The notes below the pieces were generated by a model. The model was not told the origin of the DNA and ran no database searches. It worked only from the letters and a program-made list of their open reading frames with translations. Positions 18,057 through 27,376 of a stretch of 64,000 nucleotides of DNA are shown here, in pieces. The first letter of the stretch is position 1. Every line of letters starts with the position of its first letter. The stretch covers positions 1 through 64,000 of the forward strand of contig QQVO01000060.1 in NCBI GenBank assembly GCA_003388505.1, read 5' to 3'. A program made the position numbers and the translations under genes. The DNA comes from Planctomycetota bacterium. GTDB taxonomy: Bacteria; Planctomycetota; Planctomycetia; Planctomycetales; Planctomycetaceae.

Positions 18057-19163
18057 ATGCCACGTTCCATCGACCAGGATCTGAAACGCTTCAACGAGAT
18101 CGTTCGCGGACGCATCCGCAAGGATCTCCGGCGCTATATCAATCACGGCGAAATGCTCGGCCGCAAGGGACGTGAAACCGTCTCCATCCCCGTCCCCAAC
18201 ATCGACATCCCCCACTTCAGACACGGGAAGAAAGGTTCCGGCGGGACCGGCCAGGGGGAAGGCGAGGTCGGCCAGCCGATCGGAAAAGGACAGGACGAGG
18301 GCGACGGACAAGGCCAGGCCGGAAACGAACCCGGCGCGCACATCCGCGAAGTCGAAGTCACGCTCGACGAACTCGCCGAGATGCTCGGCCAGGAACTGGA
18401 ACTGCCCCGCATCGAACCCAAGGGCAAAGACGCCATCAAGTCGCAGAAAGACAAGTTCACCACCATCAGCCGCGTCGGCCCCGACTCGCTCCGGCACTTC
18501 AAGCGCACCTACAAGGAAGCCCTCAAGCGGCAGATCGCCAGCGGACAGTACGATCCCAAGCGGCCCGTCATTATCCCCGCCGGAGAAGACGAACGCTTTC
18601 GAAGCTGGAAGACTGTCGCAGAGCCGCAGGCCAACGCCGCCATCGTCTACATGATGGACGTCTCCGGCTCCATGACCGACGATCAGAAGGAGATCGTCCG
18701 CACCGAAGCTTTCTGGATCGACACCTGGCTCACCAGCCAGTACGACGGCGTTCAACGCCGCTACGTCGTCCACGACGCCGTGGCGCACGAGGTCGACGAA
18801 GACACCTTCTACCGCGTCCGTGAAAGCGGCGGCACGCGCATCTCATCCGCCTATACGAAGACTCGCCAGATCCTCGCCCGCGATTTCCCGCCCGACGAGT
18901 GGAACATCTACTGCTTCCAGTTCTCCGACGGCGACAACTGGGGCGAAGACAACCGCGACTGTCTCAAATTCCTCGCGGAGGAGATCCTGCCGCACTGCAA
19001 CCTGTTCTGTTACGGCCAGGTCGAAAGCCCCTACGGCAGCGGAGACTTCATCCGCGAACTCCGCAAGATCGAAGACGAATTCGAGAACCTCGTCCTCTCC
19101 GAAATCGAAAGCAAAGAGGCGATCTACGACTCGATCCGCACGTTCCTCGGCAAAGGACGCTGA
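18057..19163 (+). CDS. DUF444 family protein (YeaH/YhbH-like) with VWA-type domain
   Basis: 368 residues. The N terminus ([20 protein letters not shown]) and the Gly/Gln-rich linker ([20 protein letters not shown], near 65) are typical of YeaH/YhbH. The C-terminal half is a von Willebrand A-type domain with [14 protein letters not shown] (metal site DxSxS near 200), GGTRISSAY, and the family block [13 protein letters not shown] near 290. Homologues are stress- or sporulation-linked and usually sit with the PrkA kinase and SpoVR; neither is present here. The frame is open upstream to 17754 but reads through the direct repeats, so ATG 18057 is chosen. Confidence 0.92.
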   Translation: MPRSIDQDLKRFNEIVRGRIRKDLRRYINHGEMLGRKGRETVSIPVPNIDIPHFRHGKKGSGGTGQGEGEVGQPIGKGQDEGDGQGQAGNEPGAHIREVEVTLDELAEMLGQELELPRIEPKGKDAIKSQKDKFTTISRVGPDSLRHFKRTYKEALKRQIASGQYDPKRPVIIPAGEDERFRSWKTVAEPQANAAIVYMMDVSGSMTDDQKEIVRTEAFWIDTWLTSQYDGVQRRYVVHDAVAHEVDEDTFYRVRESGGTRISSAYTKTRQILARDFPPDEWNIYCFQFSDGDNWGEDNRDCLKFLAEEILPHCNLFCYGQVESPYGSGDFIRELRKIEDEFENLVLSEIESKEAIYDSIRTFLGKGR

Positions 19164-19184
19164 ATCCCGCGCGTTTCGCCTTTC

Positions 19185-19214
19185 CGTTTAGCCGCGACCC
19201 GCAGGGGAGCGCTC
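19185..19214 (+). repeat. 30-base dispersed repeat R4, copy 2
   Basis: Identical over 30 bases to 5474-5503. It lies 22 bases after the stop of the DUF444 gene and runs, on the minus strand, out of the partial R3 element at 19250-19292. Confidence 0.8.
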
Positions 19215-19249
19215 TCACGCTGTGATCTGAGCGATTTCTGCGAATTCAC

Positions 19250-19292
19250 GGTCCAGCCAACCTCATAGTAAAGCCCCGACACGGCACTACCT
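19250..19292 (-). repeat. R3 dispersed element, partial copy
   Basis: Read on the minus strand, TAGTGCCGTGTCGGGGCT, then a short variable stretch, then GAGGTTGGCTGGACC match the starts of the R3 elements at 42783 and 52948-53066. The remaining part of R3 is not recognisable; the sequence instead continues toward R4. A possible -10 box TATAAT lies at about 19311, before yqgE, without a good -35. Confidence 0.5.
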
Positions 19293-19384
19293 TGTCGTTT
19301 CGCTCCCGCATATAATGCACTCTGTTCGGCCCGGCGTGGTTTCGCCCGGGTCTTTTTCCGTTCCGGCCGTTTCCCGTCGCGTGA

Positions 19385-19951
19385 ATGATGTTCGATTCCT
19401 TGCGTGGTCATTTTCTGATCGCAGGCTGCGAACTGAAGGATCCCAATTTCTTCAAAACCGTCGTCCTCATCGTCGAACATACTGCAGAGGGCGCCATGGG
19501 GCTGGTCATCAACCGCCCCTCATCTCTCTCCGTTTCCAACGCCCTCGCCGGCCATTTCGACCTCCCGGACAACGGCGAGACCGTCTACTGCGGCGGACCG
19601 GTCGAACCGGATGCCTTCTTCGTGCTTCATAACGTGGTGGAACACAGCGGCGGAGAATGCCCGGTCGCAGGCAGCCTGTTCGTCGGCGCCGGCGCCGAAG
19701 AATTCGAACAGGTGATCAACCGCGTCTCCGTTGATCCGAATGTCAAGTTCCGCGTCTTCTCGGGTTGCGCCGGTTGGGGCCCCGGGCAACTCGAACAGGA
19801 ACTCTCGCGAAGAGACTGGTTCACCCTCGAGGCAACGGAACCAACGGCCTTCCACGAGAATCCCTACGTCCTCTGGGAAGAACTCCTCCACACCGTCTAC
19901 GAAGCCAACCGCATCGTCCCCCACTCCACCCCCCACCCAGAGTGGAACTGA
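19385..19951 (+). CDS. YqgE/AlgH family protein (DUF179)
   Basis: 188 residues, the usual family length. Motifs: FLIAGCELKDPNFFKTVVLI at the N terminus, GAMGLVINRPS near 40, CGGPVEPDAFFVLH near 70, and FSGCAGWGPGQLEQEL near 125. The family is widespread in Gram-negative bacteria; AlgH was linked to alginate regulation, but the biochemical role is unresolved. The protein has no signal or membrane segment. Its leader contains HU-independent GC-rich sequence and a possible TATAAT. It appears monocistronic, and a GACTCG palindrome follows its stop. Confidence 0.92.
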   Translation: MMFDSLRGHFLIAGCELKDPNFFKTVVLIVEHTAEGAMGLVINRPSSLSVSNALAGHFDLPDNGETVYCGGPVEPDAFFVLHNVVEHSGGECPVAGSLFVGAGAEEFEQVINRVSVDPNVKFRVFSGCAGWGPGQLEQELSRRDWFTLEATEPTAFHENPYVLWEELLHTVYEANRIVPHSTPHPEWN

Positions 19952-19972
19952 TCCAGCCGACGGCGACCCTCA

Positions 19973-20004
19973 GAGTGGCCGACTCGCTCCATCGAGTCCG
20001 CTGA
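19973..20004 (+). repeat. GGCCGACTCG palindrome, degenerate copy, in a gene-free stretch
   Basis: GAGTGGCCGACTCGCTCC is followed by ATCGAGTCCGC, so one arm is mutated relative to 9299-9328. It sits 22 bases after yqgE. The rest of 19952-20293 is C-rich, with CGACTCTCGACTCTCGCC near 20116 and no gene. Confidence 0.65.
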
Positions 20005-20293
20005 TAACCGGGCAGCGTCCCGTTCAGCCGCGACCCCCCTCCCCTCGTGCCCCAACTTCCGTAATGGGCCGAGCGTCCAGAGACCAACCAACAACACGTC
20101 AGCCGTTTCGCCCCCTCGCCCCTCGACTCTCGACTCTCGCCCCGCAAGTTCACCAGAGATGAAAAACTCCACCCAACCTCCCCTTCAACACCAACACAGC
20201 TCTGCAACGCCCTCCACCCTCCCACCTCTTCCTTCCCTTCGTTACCTTCTGTGTGTCACTCCCCTTCGACCCGACCCGAGTTGAGACCCCCGC

Positions 20294-21076
20294 ATGTCAG
20301 TCCTCGATCGCTTCCGGCTTGACGGAAAACGCGCCCTCATCACCGGCGGCAGCCGCGGCCTCGGTCGTGAAATGGCGCTCGGCCTCGCCGAGGCCGGAGC
20401 CGACCTCATCCTCGTCGGCCGCGACACGGAAAGTCTCGGCAAGACCGCCGCAGACATCCGCTCCTGTGGACGTGAAGCGTTTGAACTCCAGGGCGATGTG
20501 GGAGATCCAAATGAATGTGAGCAAATCTGCTCGCGCGCCCTTGCGGACTACGGTCCGATCGACGTCCTCATCAACAATGTCGGCGGACGCCGCGTCAACA
20601 TTCCCACCACCGAGTTCCCGCTCGAAACCTGGCAACAGATGATCGACCTCAACCTCACCAGCACGTTCCTCTGCACGAAGATCATCGGCGCCGCGATGGT
20701 CGAGCGGGGACAGGGGGGCCGCATCATCAATATCTCGTCGATCAACGGCCTGGTCACCACGAGGAAGATCGGAGGCCGCAGCTATGAAACCTCCAAGGCG
20801 GCCGTCATCCAGTTCACCAAAACCTGCGCCGCCGACTGGGCCCCGCACGGAGTCACCGTCAACGCCATCTGCCCCGGCGGATTCATGACGGAACCCAACC
20901 AGCGCTGGTCCCGCGAGAATCCCGAAGTGATCGAAGCGTTCAAGGACCAGGTTCCGATGGGCGAGTTCGGCCAACCCGAGGATCTCGGCCCCCTCGCCGT
21001 CTACCTCGCCAGCGACGCCTCCCGCTACATGACCGGCGCCACCCTCGTCATCGACGGCGGCTACACCCTCTGGTAG
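20294..21076 (+). CDS. SDR family NAD(P)-dependent oxidoreductase
   Basis: 260 residues, classical short-chain dehydrogenase. The cofactor motif is TGGSRGLG (TGxxxGxG, residues ~15-22). NNVGG is near 94. The catalytic Ser is in INISSING near 150 and YETSK near 163 gives Tyr and Lys. The C terminus GATLVIDGGYTLW is standard. LDGKRALITGGSRGLG resembles gluconate 5-dehydrogenase and KduD-like enzymes, but substrate cannot be read from sequence. No pathway gene is adjacent. Confidence 0.92.
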   Translation: MSVLDRFRLDGKRALITGGSRGLGREMALGLAEAGADLILVGRDTESLGKTAADIRSCGREAFELQGDVGDPNECEQICSRALADYGPIDVLINNVGGRRVNIPTTEFPLETWQQMIDLNLTSTFLCTKIIGAAMVERGQGGRIINISSINGLVTTRKIGGRSYETSKAAVIQFTKTCAADWAPHGVTVNAICPGGFMTEPNQRWSRENPEVIEAFKDQVPMGEFGQPEDLGPLAVYLASDASRYMTGATLVIDGGYTLW

Positions 21077-21111
21077 CACTGCCCCCAGCCTGCCATTCCC
21101 ACTCCGTACGA

Positions 21112-21272
21112 CAGCCTTCCAAGGCTTGCACTGACACACAACTCGATCGCATACTGGCGCAGTCCACACGGGTGCAGTCAGTACGCTGAAGGCGTACGAC
21201 AACTTAGCCCAGGGTCAGCGTCGCAGCCGCGTCACCCTGGGTTGCGTGTACGACGCTGCCAGCGTCGTACAC
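21112..21272 (+). repeat. cluster of palindromes, including a solitary R1-type end
   Basis: AGCCTTCCAAGGCT (21114-21127) is followed by GCACTGACACACAACTCG, which resembles the inward-read right end of R1. Next come GTACGC/GCGTAC (21181-21197), CCCAGGGT/ACCCTGGG (21208-21241) and a perfect 27-base palindrome, GTGTACGACGCTG and its complement around one C (21246-21272). The region follows the SDR stop. It would fold into several strong hairpins if transcribed. Confidence 0.7.
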
Positions 21273-21360
21273 GGTGGGCTCTCACAATCCAACCATACCC
21301 CGCGCGCAACCACTCCCGAACATGCGCCGGCCCCCCCACATCAAACCAAACAGCCCCCAC

Positions 21361-21387
21361 CATCGACCATTGACCATTGACCATTGA
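21361..21387 (+). repeat. 7-base tandem repeat, about four units
   Basis: CATCGAC-CATTGAC-CATTGAC-CATTGA. It lies in the 765-base gene-free stretch 21077-21841. Nearby, GTTAAAGAGTTG (about 21429-21440) can pair with CAACTCTTTGAAC (about 21468-21480). No gene was found between here and coaE. Confidence 0.7.
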
Positions 21388-21841
21388 AACACACGCCACC
21401 GGGGTTCATGGTGCACTTTTCGCTAAAGAGTTAAAGAGTTGCCCCGAACCGGCGGAAAGAACGCAGTCAACTCTTTGAACCAACCGCCAAACCCCAAACA
21501 GCGCCCGGCGATTGTTTCGCCCGTCAGACTCCATCCCGCAAAATCCATCGGCAACCGAAAACCAGACTCCCACAACCCCGCACTTCCCCGGAAAAAGGCA
21601 ACTTTCCCCAGTTCGTCATTGACAAACTGCGATTCGTCCGGCAGCATTAAAAAAGCATTCCAGAGAGAGACACGTCACACCTTTACCGGCGAAGGACCGT
21701 TGCCGGCTTTGGATCAGGGATGGCCGATCGTCAGAGACTCCTTCCCGTCACGTTCCCAGCCGTCCGTTTGCGACCGGCGTGCGCGTTTGATCCTCGAGTC
21801 ACACCAGGTCTTCACGGAACGCCGGCTCAGGTCCGTCCATC

Positions 21842-22474
21842 ATGCAGCCTCCGCGCGTGCCTGTTGTCGGATTGATCGGCGGCGTCGGGTCGGGAAAGAG
21901 TTCACTGGCCAGGTGGATCAGCAGTCAGTTGCGCGTGAGCGTGATCGATGCGGACGGGGCGGGACACAGGGCGTTGGCCCAACCGGAAGTGCGGGAACTC
22001 ATCCGCCGCCGGTTTGGTGAAGAAGTATTCGACGACAAAGGGGGAATTCGGCGCGATCGGTTGGCCGATCTCGTCTTCGGCGCGGACGAGACGAGTCGGC
22101 AGAATCGGCGCGACCTTGAAACAATCGTCCATCCGGTCATCGGGGAGGATCTGCGGCGGCAGATGGAAATCGCGCGGTGCAACGCCGGCGTCGATCTCAT
22201 CCTGCTCGACGCCGCAGTGCTGCTCGAAGCCGGGTGGAAGGAATTGTGCGACGCGGTGGTCTTCGTCGACGCACCGCTCGAGCAACGACTAAAGCGGGTT
22301 CGCGAAGGCCGCGGCTGGTCCGCCTCGGAATTGCAACAACGCGAACAGAGCCAACTCAGTCTCACGGAAAAACGCGAGGCCGCCGACGTCATCGTCGACA
22401 ATGCGGGGTCGATCGAACAGGCCGGCCGTCAACTTCTCAATTGGATCAAACAACAACTGCCCGCGAATTCGTAA
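21842..22474 (+). CDS. coaE: dephospho-CoA kinase
   Basis: 210 residues. It phosphorylates dephospho-CoA in the last step of coenzyme A synthesis. The P-loop is IGGVGSGKSSLA near residues 12-22. DADGAGHRAL (near 38), IVHPVIGEDLRRQM (near 97) and LLDAAVLLEAGW (near 122) are typical CoaE blocks, as is QRLKRVREGRGWSASELQQR in the lid region. It precedes rho by 165 bases on the same strand. ATG 21842 gives the expected length. Confidence 0.95.
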   Translation: MQPPRVPVVGLIGGVGSGKSSLARWISSQLRVSVIDADGAGHRALAQPEVRELIRRRFGEEVFDDKGGIRRDRLADLVFGADETSRQNRRDLETIVHPVIGEDLRRQMEIARCNAGVDLILLDAAVLLEAGWKELCDAVVFVDAPLEQRLKRVREGRGWSASELQQREQSQLSLTEKREAADVIVDNAGSIEQAGRQLLNWIKQQLPANS

Positions 22475-22639
22475 ATCGGAACGACTGCCGATCCACAGCG
22501 TCGGCGTCCACTCCTGCACCGGAAACCCACCCCAGTCCGCTCCTCCTGCGAGCGGCCGCAAGTCAGGTCGATCGGCCCTCACCGGCCGCTCGCCTCCCCT
22601 TCACCTCTCTTCTGACACTCATTTCTGAAAGCGGACGAC

Positions 22640-24040
<1,401 letters not shown>

Positions 24041-24066
24041 GCGGCCGCACCGCTGGAGTGAGTCCG

Positions 24067-24855
24067 ATGCCCTCACCCTTCCCCGGCATGAACCCTTATC
24101 TGGAGCAGCCCGATGTGTGGCACGACTTCCACGAACGGTTCTGCCCCGCCGTCAGCGATGCCCTTGTCCCGCAGACCAGGCCGGCTTACATCGTCAAGAT
24201 CGACGAGCACGTCTACATCCATGAACTGGCCGGCGACGATCGACGGCTGCTGGGACGCGGCGACGTCACAGTGGCCGAAGCCCCGTCTCACGTCGCCACG
24301 TCCACGACCGGCAGAACGCTTGACGCGCCGGCTTACGGCCAACTCCTGCCGAACGTCGATGTCGAGCGGCTGAGCTACGTCGAAATCCGAGATCGCGAAT
24401 CCCGGAAGCTGGTCACCGTCCTCGAATTGCTCAGCCCGTCCAACAAGACCCCCGGAGGCGACCGGGACCAGTACCTCAGCAAGCGCTGGCAACTTATCTC
24501 CCACGGCGTCAACTTCGTGGAGATCGATCTCCTCCGCGGCGGCGTTCGGCCTCCCGTCAAGGATCGGCCGCCTTCCGATTACTGCGTCATGGTCGCCCGC
24601 GCACAAGAATGGCCGCGCGTCGGGTTCTGGCCGGTCCATCTGCGCGACCCGCTGCCGACAGTTGCGGTCCCACTCAAGAGTTCCGATCCCGACGCGCAAC
24701 TCGATCTGCAGGCAATCCTGCACCGCGTCTACGACGCCGCTGGATACGCCGACTACATCTACGAATCGTCTCCCGAGCCGCCGCTGCCGGCGGAAGATCA
24801 GACCTGGGCGGACGAGGTGCGAACCGGGCCACCGATTGGCGAGCCGCAGCCGTGA
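24067..24855 (+). CDS. DUF4058 family protein
   Basis: 262 residues from ATG 24067. The first residues, [21 protein letters not shown], are the hallmark of DUF4058. Further blocks are [24 protein letters not shown] and [12 protein letters not shown], with the Glu/Asp/Lys spacing of a nuclease-like PD-(D/E)XK fold; that link is inference. The family is found in cyanobacteria and planctomycetes, often in many copies, with no known role. It starts 27 bases after rho and may be co-transcribed with it. Confidence 0.88.
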   Translation: MPSPFPGMNPYLEQPDVWHDFHERFCPAVSDALVPQTRPAYIVKIDEHVYIHELAGDDRRLLGRGDVTVAEAPSHVATSTTGRTLDAPAYGQLLPNVDVERLSYVEIRDRESRKLVTVLELLSPSNKTPGGDRDQYLSKRWQLISHGVNFVEIDLLRGGVRPPVKDRPPSDYCVMVARAQEWPRVGFWPVHLRDPLPTVAVPLKSSDPDAQLDLQAILHRVYDAAGYADYIYESSPEPPLPAEDQTWADEVRTGPPIGEPQP

Positions 24856-24882
24856 TTGCTGACCGAACCGCACCCGAGCCGG

Positions 24883-26100
24883 CTACTCGGAGCGAGCGAG
24901 GAACCGCTCTTTATCATAAGCACACAAGTACGCCTTGCAGACACCGTTCTCGTGCTGGCTGTAATAAGCGCACAGAATGTTCTCCGGCGTGTCGACCAGA
25001 AACGGGTACGAACAATCCCCCATGCTGTCCATGACGGCCCATTCAACGAGCTGGCGGTCGGGCGTCCAATGGTAGATCGTTGAATAGGCCTTGCGGCCGT
25101 CGAACACCTTGTTGTTCGCAAGCACGCGTTCATCGGTTCCCCGATACAGGGCGCGCGAGGCGAGAAATGTCTGGCCTCCAACTTCGAAGAAGTGATGCCC
25201 TTCCGTGATGACCGGGCGGTCGGTGATCGTCCAGTTCTCGTAGGGCGGTTCGGCGACGGCGACGCTGCAATGCCGCGCGTACTTGCGGCGGATCACGATC
25301 GTCATCGTACGGTCGGCCTCGAATCGCAATGTCGATTCGCTGGCGTTGTTGAACGGCGCCACGACTGACACGAGTTCCCAATCGACGCCGTTTGACGACT
25401 TGATCAGATGGATCTGCCGTTCGTCCGACGTTCCCTTATTCGGAATCGCATGCGGCGGACACCAGAATGTCGCCGATTCCGGGTCGTACATCACACCCCA
25501 GAAGTAGAACGGTGGCTGGTAACAATCCCTGGGTTCGCTCCAGTTTTCACCGTCTTGTGAAGTGCGGACCTGCGTCTGACGTTCGCCGTTCCAGTCGTAG
25601 CAATAGAGGGTGTCGCCGACGGGCAGGAACTCGGGAGTCCCCTGGAACTTGTCCGGTGAGTTCGGCGGACAACTGGCGATCTCGGCCCAGGTTCGGCCTT
25701 GGTCGGAACTGCGATAGGTCTTGAGCCGATTGGTCGCTTCCAGCCGCTGATACCGGTGCCCGTCGCCGTGATAGAAGATGAAGTAGATGTCCCCTCGAAA
25801 GCGGAACATCGAGGGCCAGCCGCCGAGATCGGTCATGGCCCGCGTCCAGGAGGGACGCAGCACGTCGGCCACACCATCGGAAGTGATCACCGGCAGCGTG
25901 CGCTCCGCTTGCCGGTGCTCTCCGATCGATGGAAATCCATCGAAGCTGGGAGGATTGTCCGCTTCCCCATCGGCCGCGAAAGCGCTGACGTGTGGCGTCA
26001 ACGAAAGCCCGGAGAGAAGCGCCCCCGCACCGACCTGTATCAGATCGCGCCGCGTCATGCCGTTATGCGGTATCGGGCGTTCTCTGGAGAACTGGAGCAT
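24883..26100 (-). CDS. sialidase-fold (BNR/Asp-box) exported protein
   Basis: 405 residues from ATG 26100, which has GGAAGG eight bases upstream; the open frame continues into R2 copy B but without a site. The N terminus has a twin-arginine signal, MTRRDLIQVGAGALLSGLSL. Asp-box-like repeats YRSSDQGRTWAEI and VRTSQDGENWSEP, and IKSSNGVDWELV, point to a six-bladed sialidase-type propeller. Whether it cleaves sialic acid or another glycoside is not visible. It ends 27 bases from DUF4058 (converging) and shares strand with the downstream PhyH gene at 26351. Confidence 0.8.
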   Translation of the reverse strand: MLQFSRERPIPHNGMTRRDLIQVGAGALLSGLSLTPHVSAFAADGEADNPPSFDGFPSIGEHRQAERTLPVITSDGVADVLRPSWTRAMTDLGGWPSMFRFRGDIYFIFYHGDGHRYQRLEATNRLKTYRSSDQGRTWAEIASCPPNSPDKFQGTPEFLPVGDTLYCYDWNGERQTQVRTSQDGENWSEPRDCYQPPFYFWGVMYDPESATFWCPPHAIPNKGTSDERQIHLIKSSNGVDWELVSVVAPFNNASESTLRFEADRTMTIVIRRKYARHCSVAVAEPPYENWTITDRPVITEGHHFFEVGGQTFLASRALYRGTDERVLANNKVFDGRKAYSTIYHWTPDRQLVEWAVMDSMGDCSYPFLVDTPENILCAYYSQHENGVCKAYLCAYDKERFLARSE

Positions 26101-26266
26101 GAAGTCCCTTCCGGCAGTTGTCGTTGTGCGGTGGTGAAACCGCTGTTTGCGCAACGAAAGAGGAACGGGAACTCGACGATCACAGTTTACCGATGCGTTC
26201 ACCCGGCATTCAATGCGACAGCGTCGGACCGTGACAGCGTCGATGAGCTTATAGCACTTTGCAAAA

Positions 26267-26354
26267 CAGTGTTGGCGATCTGTCTCGCGGATTCTCGTCC
26301 TCGACAGTCCGAACACCGCTCGACGCGGACACACGGTAGAGCAATTTGCTCTAA
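26267..26354 (+). repeat. R2 dispersed element, copy B
   Basis: Close match to 9398-9486: CAGTGTTGGCGATCTGTCTC, GCGGATTCTCGTCCTCGACA, and the end GGTAGAGCAATTTGCTCT. The last bases include the stop codon of the PhyH gene (TAG on the minus strand at 26351-26353). The rest of 26101-26266 is the leader of the sialidase-fold gene. Confidence 0.8.
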
Positions 26355-27211
26355 CGTCCCCAGCGGCTGGGATTGATTCCCGGTGCTTCCGTCCGCATGT
26401 CGGGCGGGCGGTTGGGGACGTCGAAGTCGATTTTGCGCGTATTGAGGCTCTTGAAGAATTGTCGTACCTGATCGGGCAGTCGGGCCACCTGCTCGGGCGG
26501 CCAGTCCGGAACTTCCGCCACCGGGCCGGCCCAGGCGGGACGATAGGCGATCGCCAGCAGACGCCGGTCTTCTTCGCTCACGTTGGGATAGTTGGCGTGA
26601 AAGACCGCCTGGTTGATGATCGCCGCCGATCCCGCACGACAGGTCACCATCACCTCTTCAGGATGCCGCAAGTACCTGTTGTACGGATTGGCGTCCGCGT
26701 GCAGGGAGAGGTGCGAATGTGGAATGACTTTCAGCGGGGCGCGCTCGGGTGTCAGGTCGTCCAGGTAATACAGCACACGCACCAGCCTCGGGCTGCTGGA
26801 CTGCATGCCGAAGATTTTCGATCCGTAAGGTTGCGCGTCGGTATGGATCGCGATGCCGGGATGTCCCGGTTGAGAGAGCGCGAAGTGACAACTGGTGCAG
26901 ATCAGTTCGTCGCCGAACAGCGTCGACAGAAATCCGACCATCTCCGGCAGGGCGATCAGATCGATGCAGGCCGGCGAATCGGTCCACTGCACGTCGGGGC
27001 AGCCTCGCTGGTGTTCACTGTAATCGGTGGCTTTCGTCGGAAGCCGATCGACCTCGTCCCGGATGCGGGACAACTGCTCCGGGGGAATCAGATCGGGCAG
27101 GACGACGTATCCCTCGATTTCCAGATGCCGGATACGCTCACTGGTCGATAGTTTCGACCAGTCGGTGTCGACGGTGATTGCTTCCGTCGTCGTATTGGTG
27201 AATTCAGTCAT
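26351..27211 (-). CDS. phytanoyl-CoA dioxygenase (PhyH) family protein
   Basis: 286 residues. It belongs to the Fe(II)/2-oxoglutarate-dependent oxygenases. IAIHTDAQPYG near 118 supplies the HxD iron ligands and VFHANYPN near 203 the distal His. The N-terminal IRHLEIEGYVVLPDLIPPEQL is typical of PhyH proteins. The substrate is unknown; bacterial members oxidise many small molecules. The gene is divergent from the sodium:solute symporter at 27377, with a 165-base shared upstream region. Its stop codon lies inside R2 copy B, so the last residues may have been set by insertion of that repeat. Confidence 0.88.
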   Translation of the reverse strand: MTEFTNTTTEAITVDTDWSKLSTSERIRHLEIEGYVVLPDLIPPEQLSRIRDEVDRLPTKATDYSEHQRGCPDVQWTDSPACIDLIALPEMVGFLSTLFGDELICTSCHFALSQPGHPGIAIHTDAQPYGSKIFGMQSSSPRLVRVLYYLDDLTPERAPLKVIPHSHLSLHADANPYNRYLRHPEEVMVTCRAGSAAIINQAVFHANYPNVSEEDRRLLAIAYRPAWAGPVAEVPDWPPEQVARLPDQVRQFFKSLNTRKIDFDVPNRPPDMRTEAPGINPSRWGR

Positions 27212-27376
27212 CGGAAACTGCTGGTTCGCGCAGAGTCAGAGTGCGGCGGCTTCAGTGCGAGTTGACGCATCAGATGATACGTTAGTGCCTCGTTCGCAGG
27301 TACCAACGGCGTCGGTCGCAGCGTCCGATCGTCGCCGTTTCATCGTTGACTCCATGCGTCTGACTCGCGAAACGAA

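Noticed and set aside
21361-21387. Possible short CRISPR-like array
   Set aside because: The units are 7 bases in direct tandem with no spacers, and there is no cas gene.
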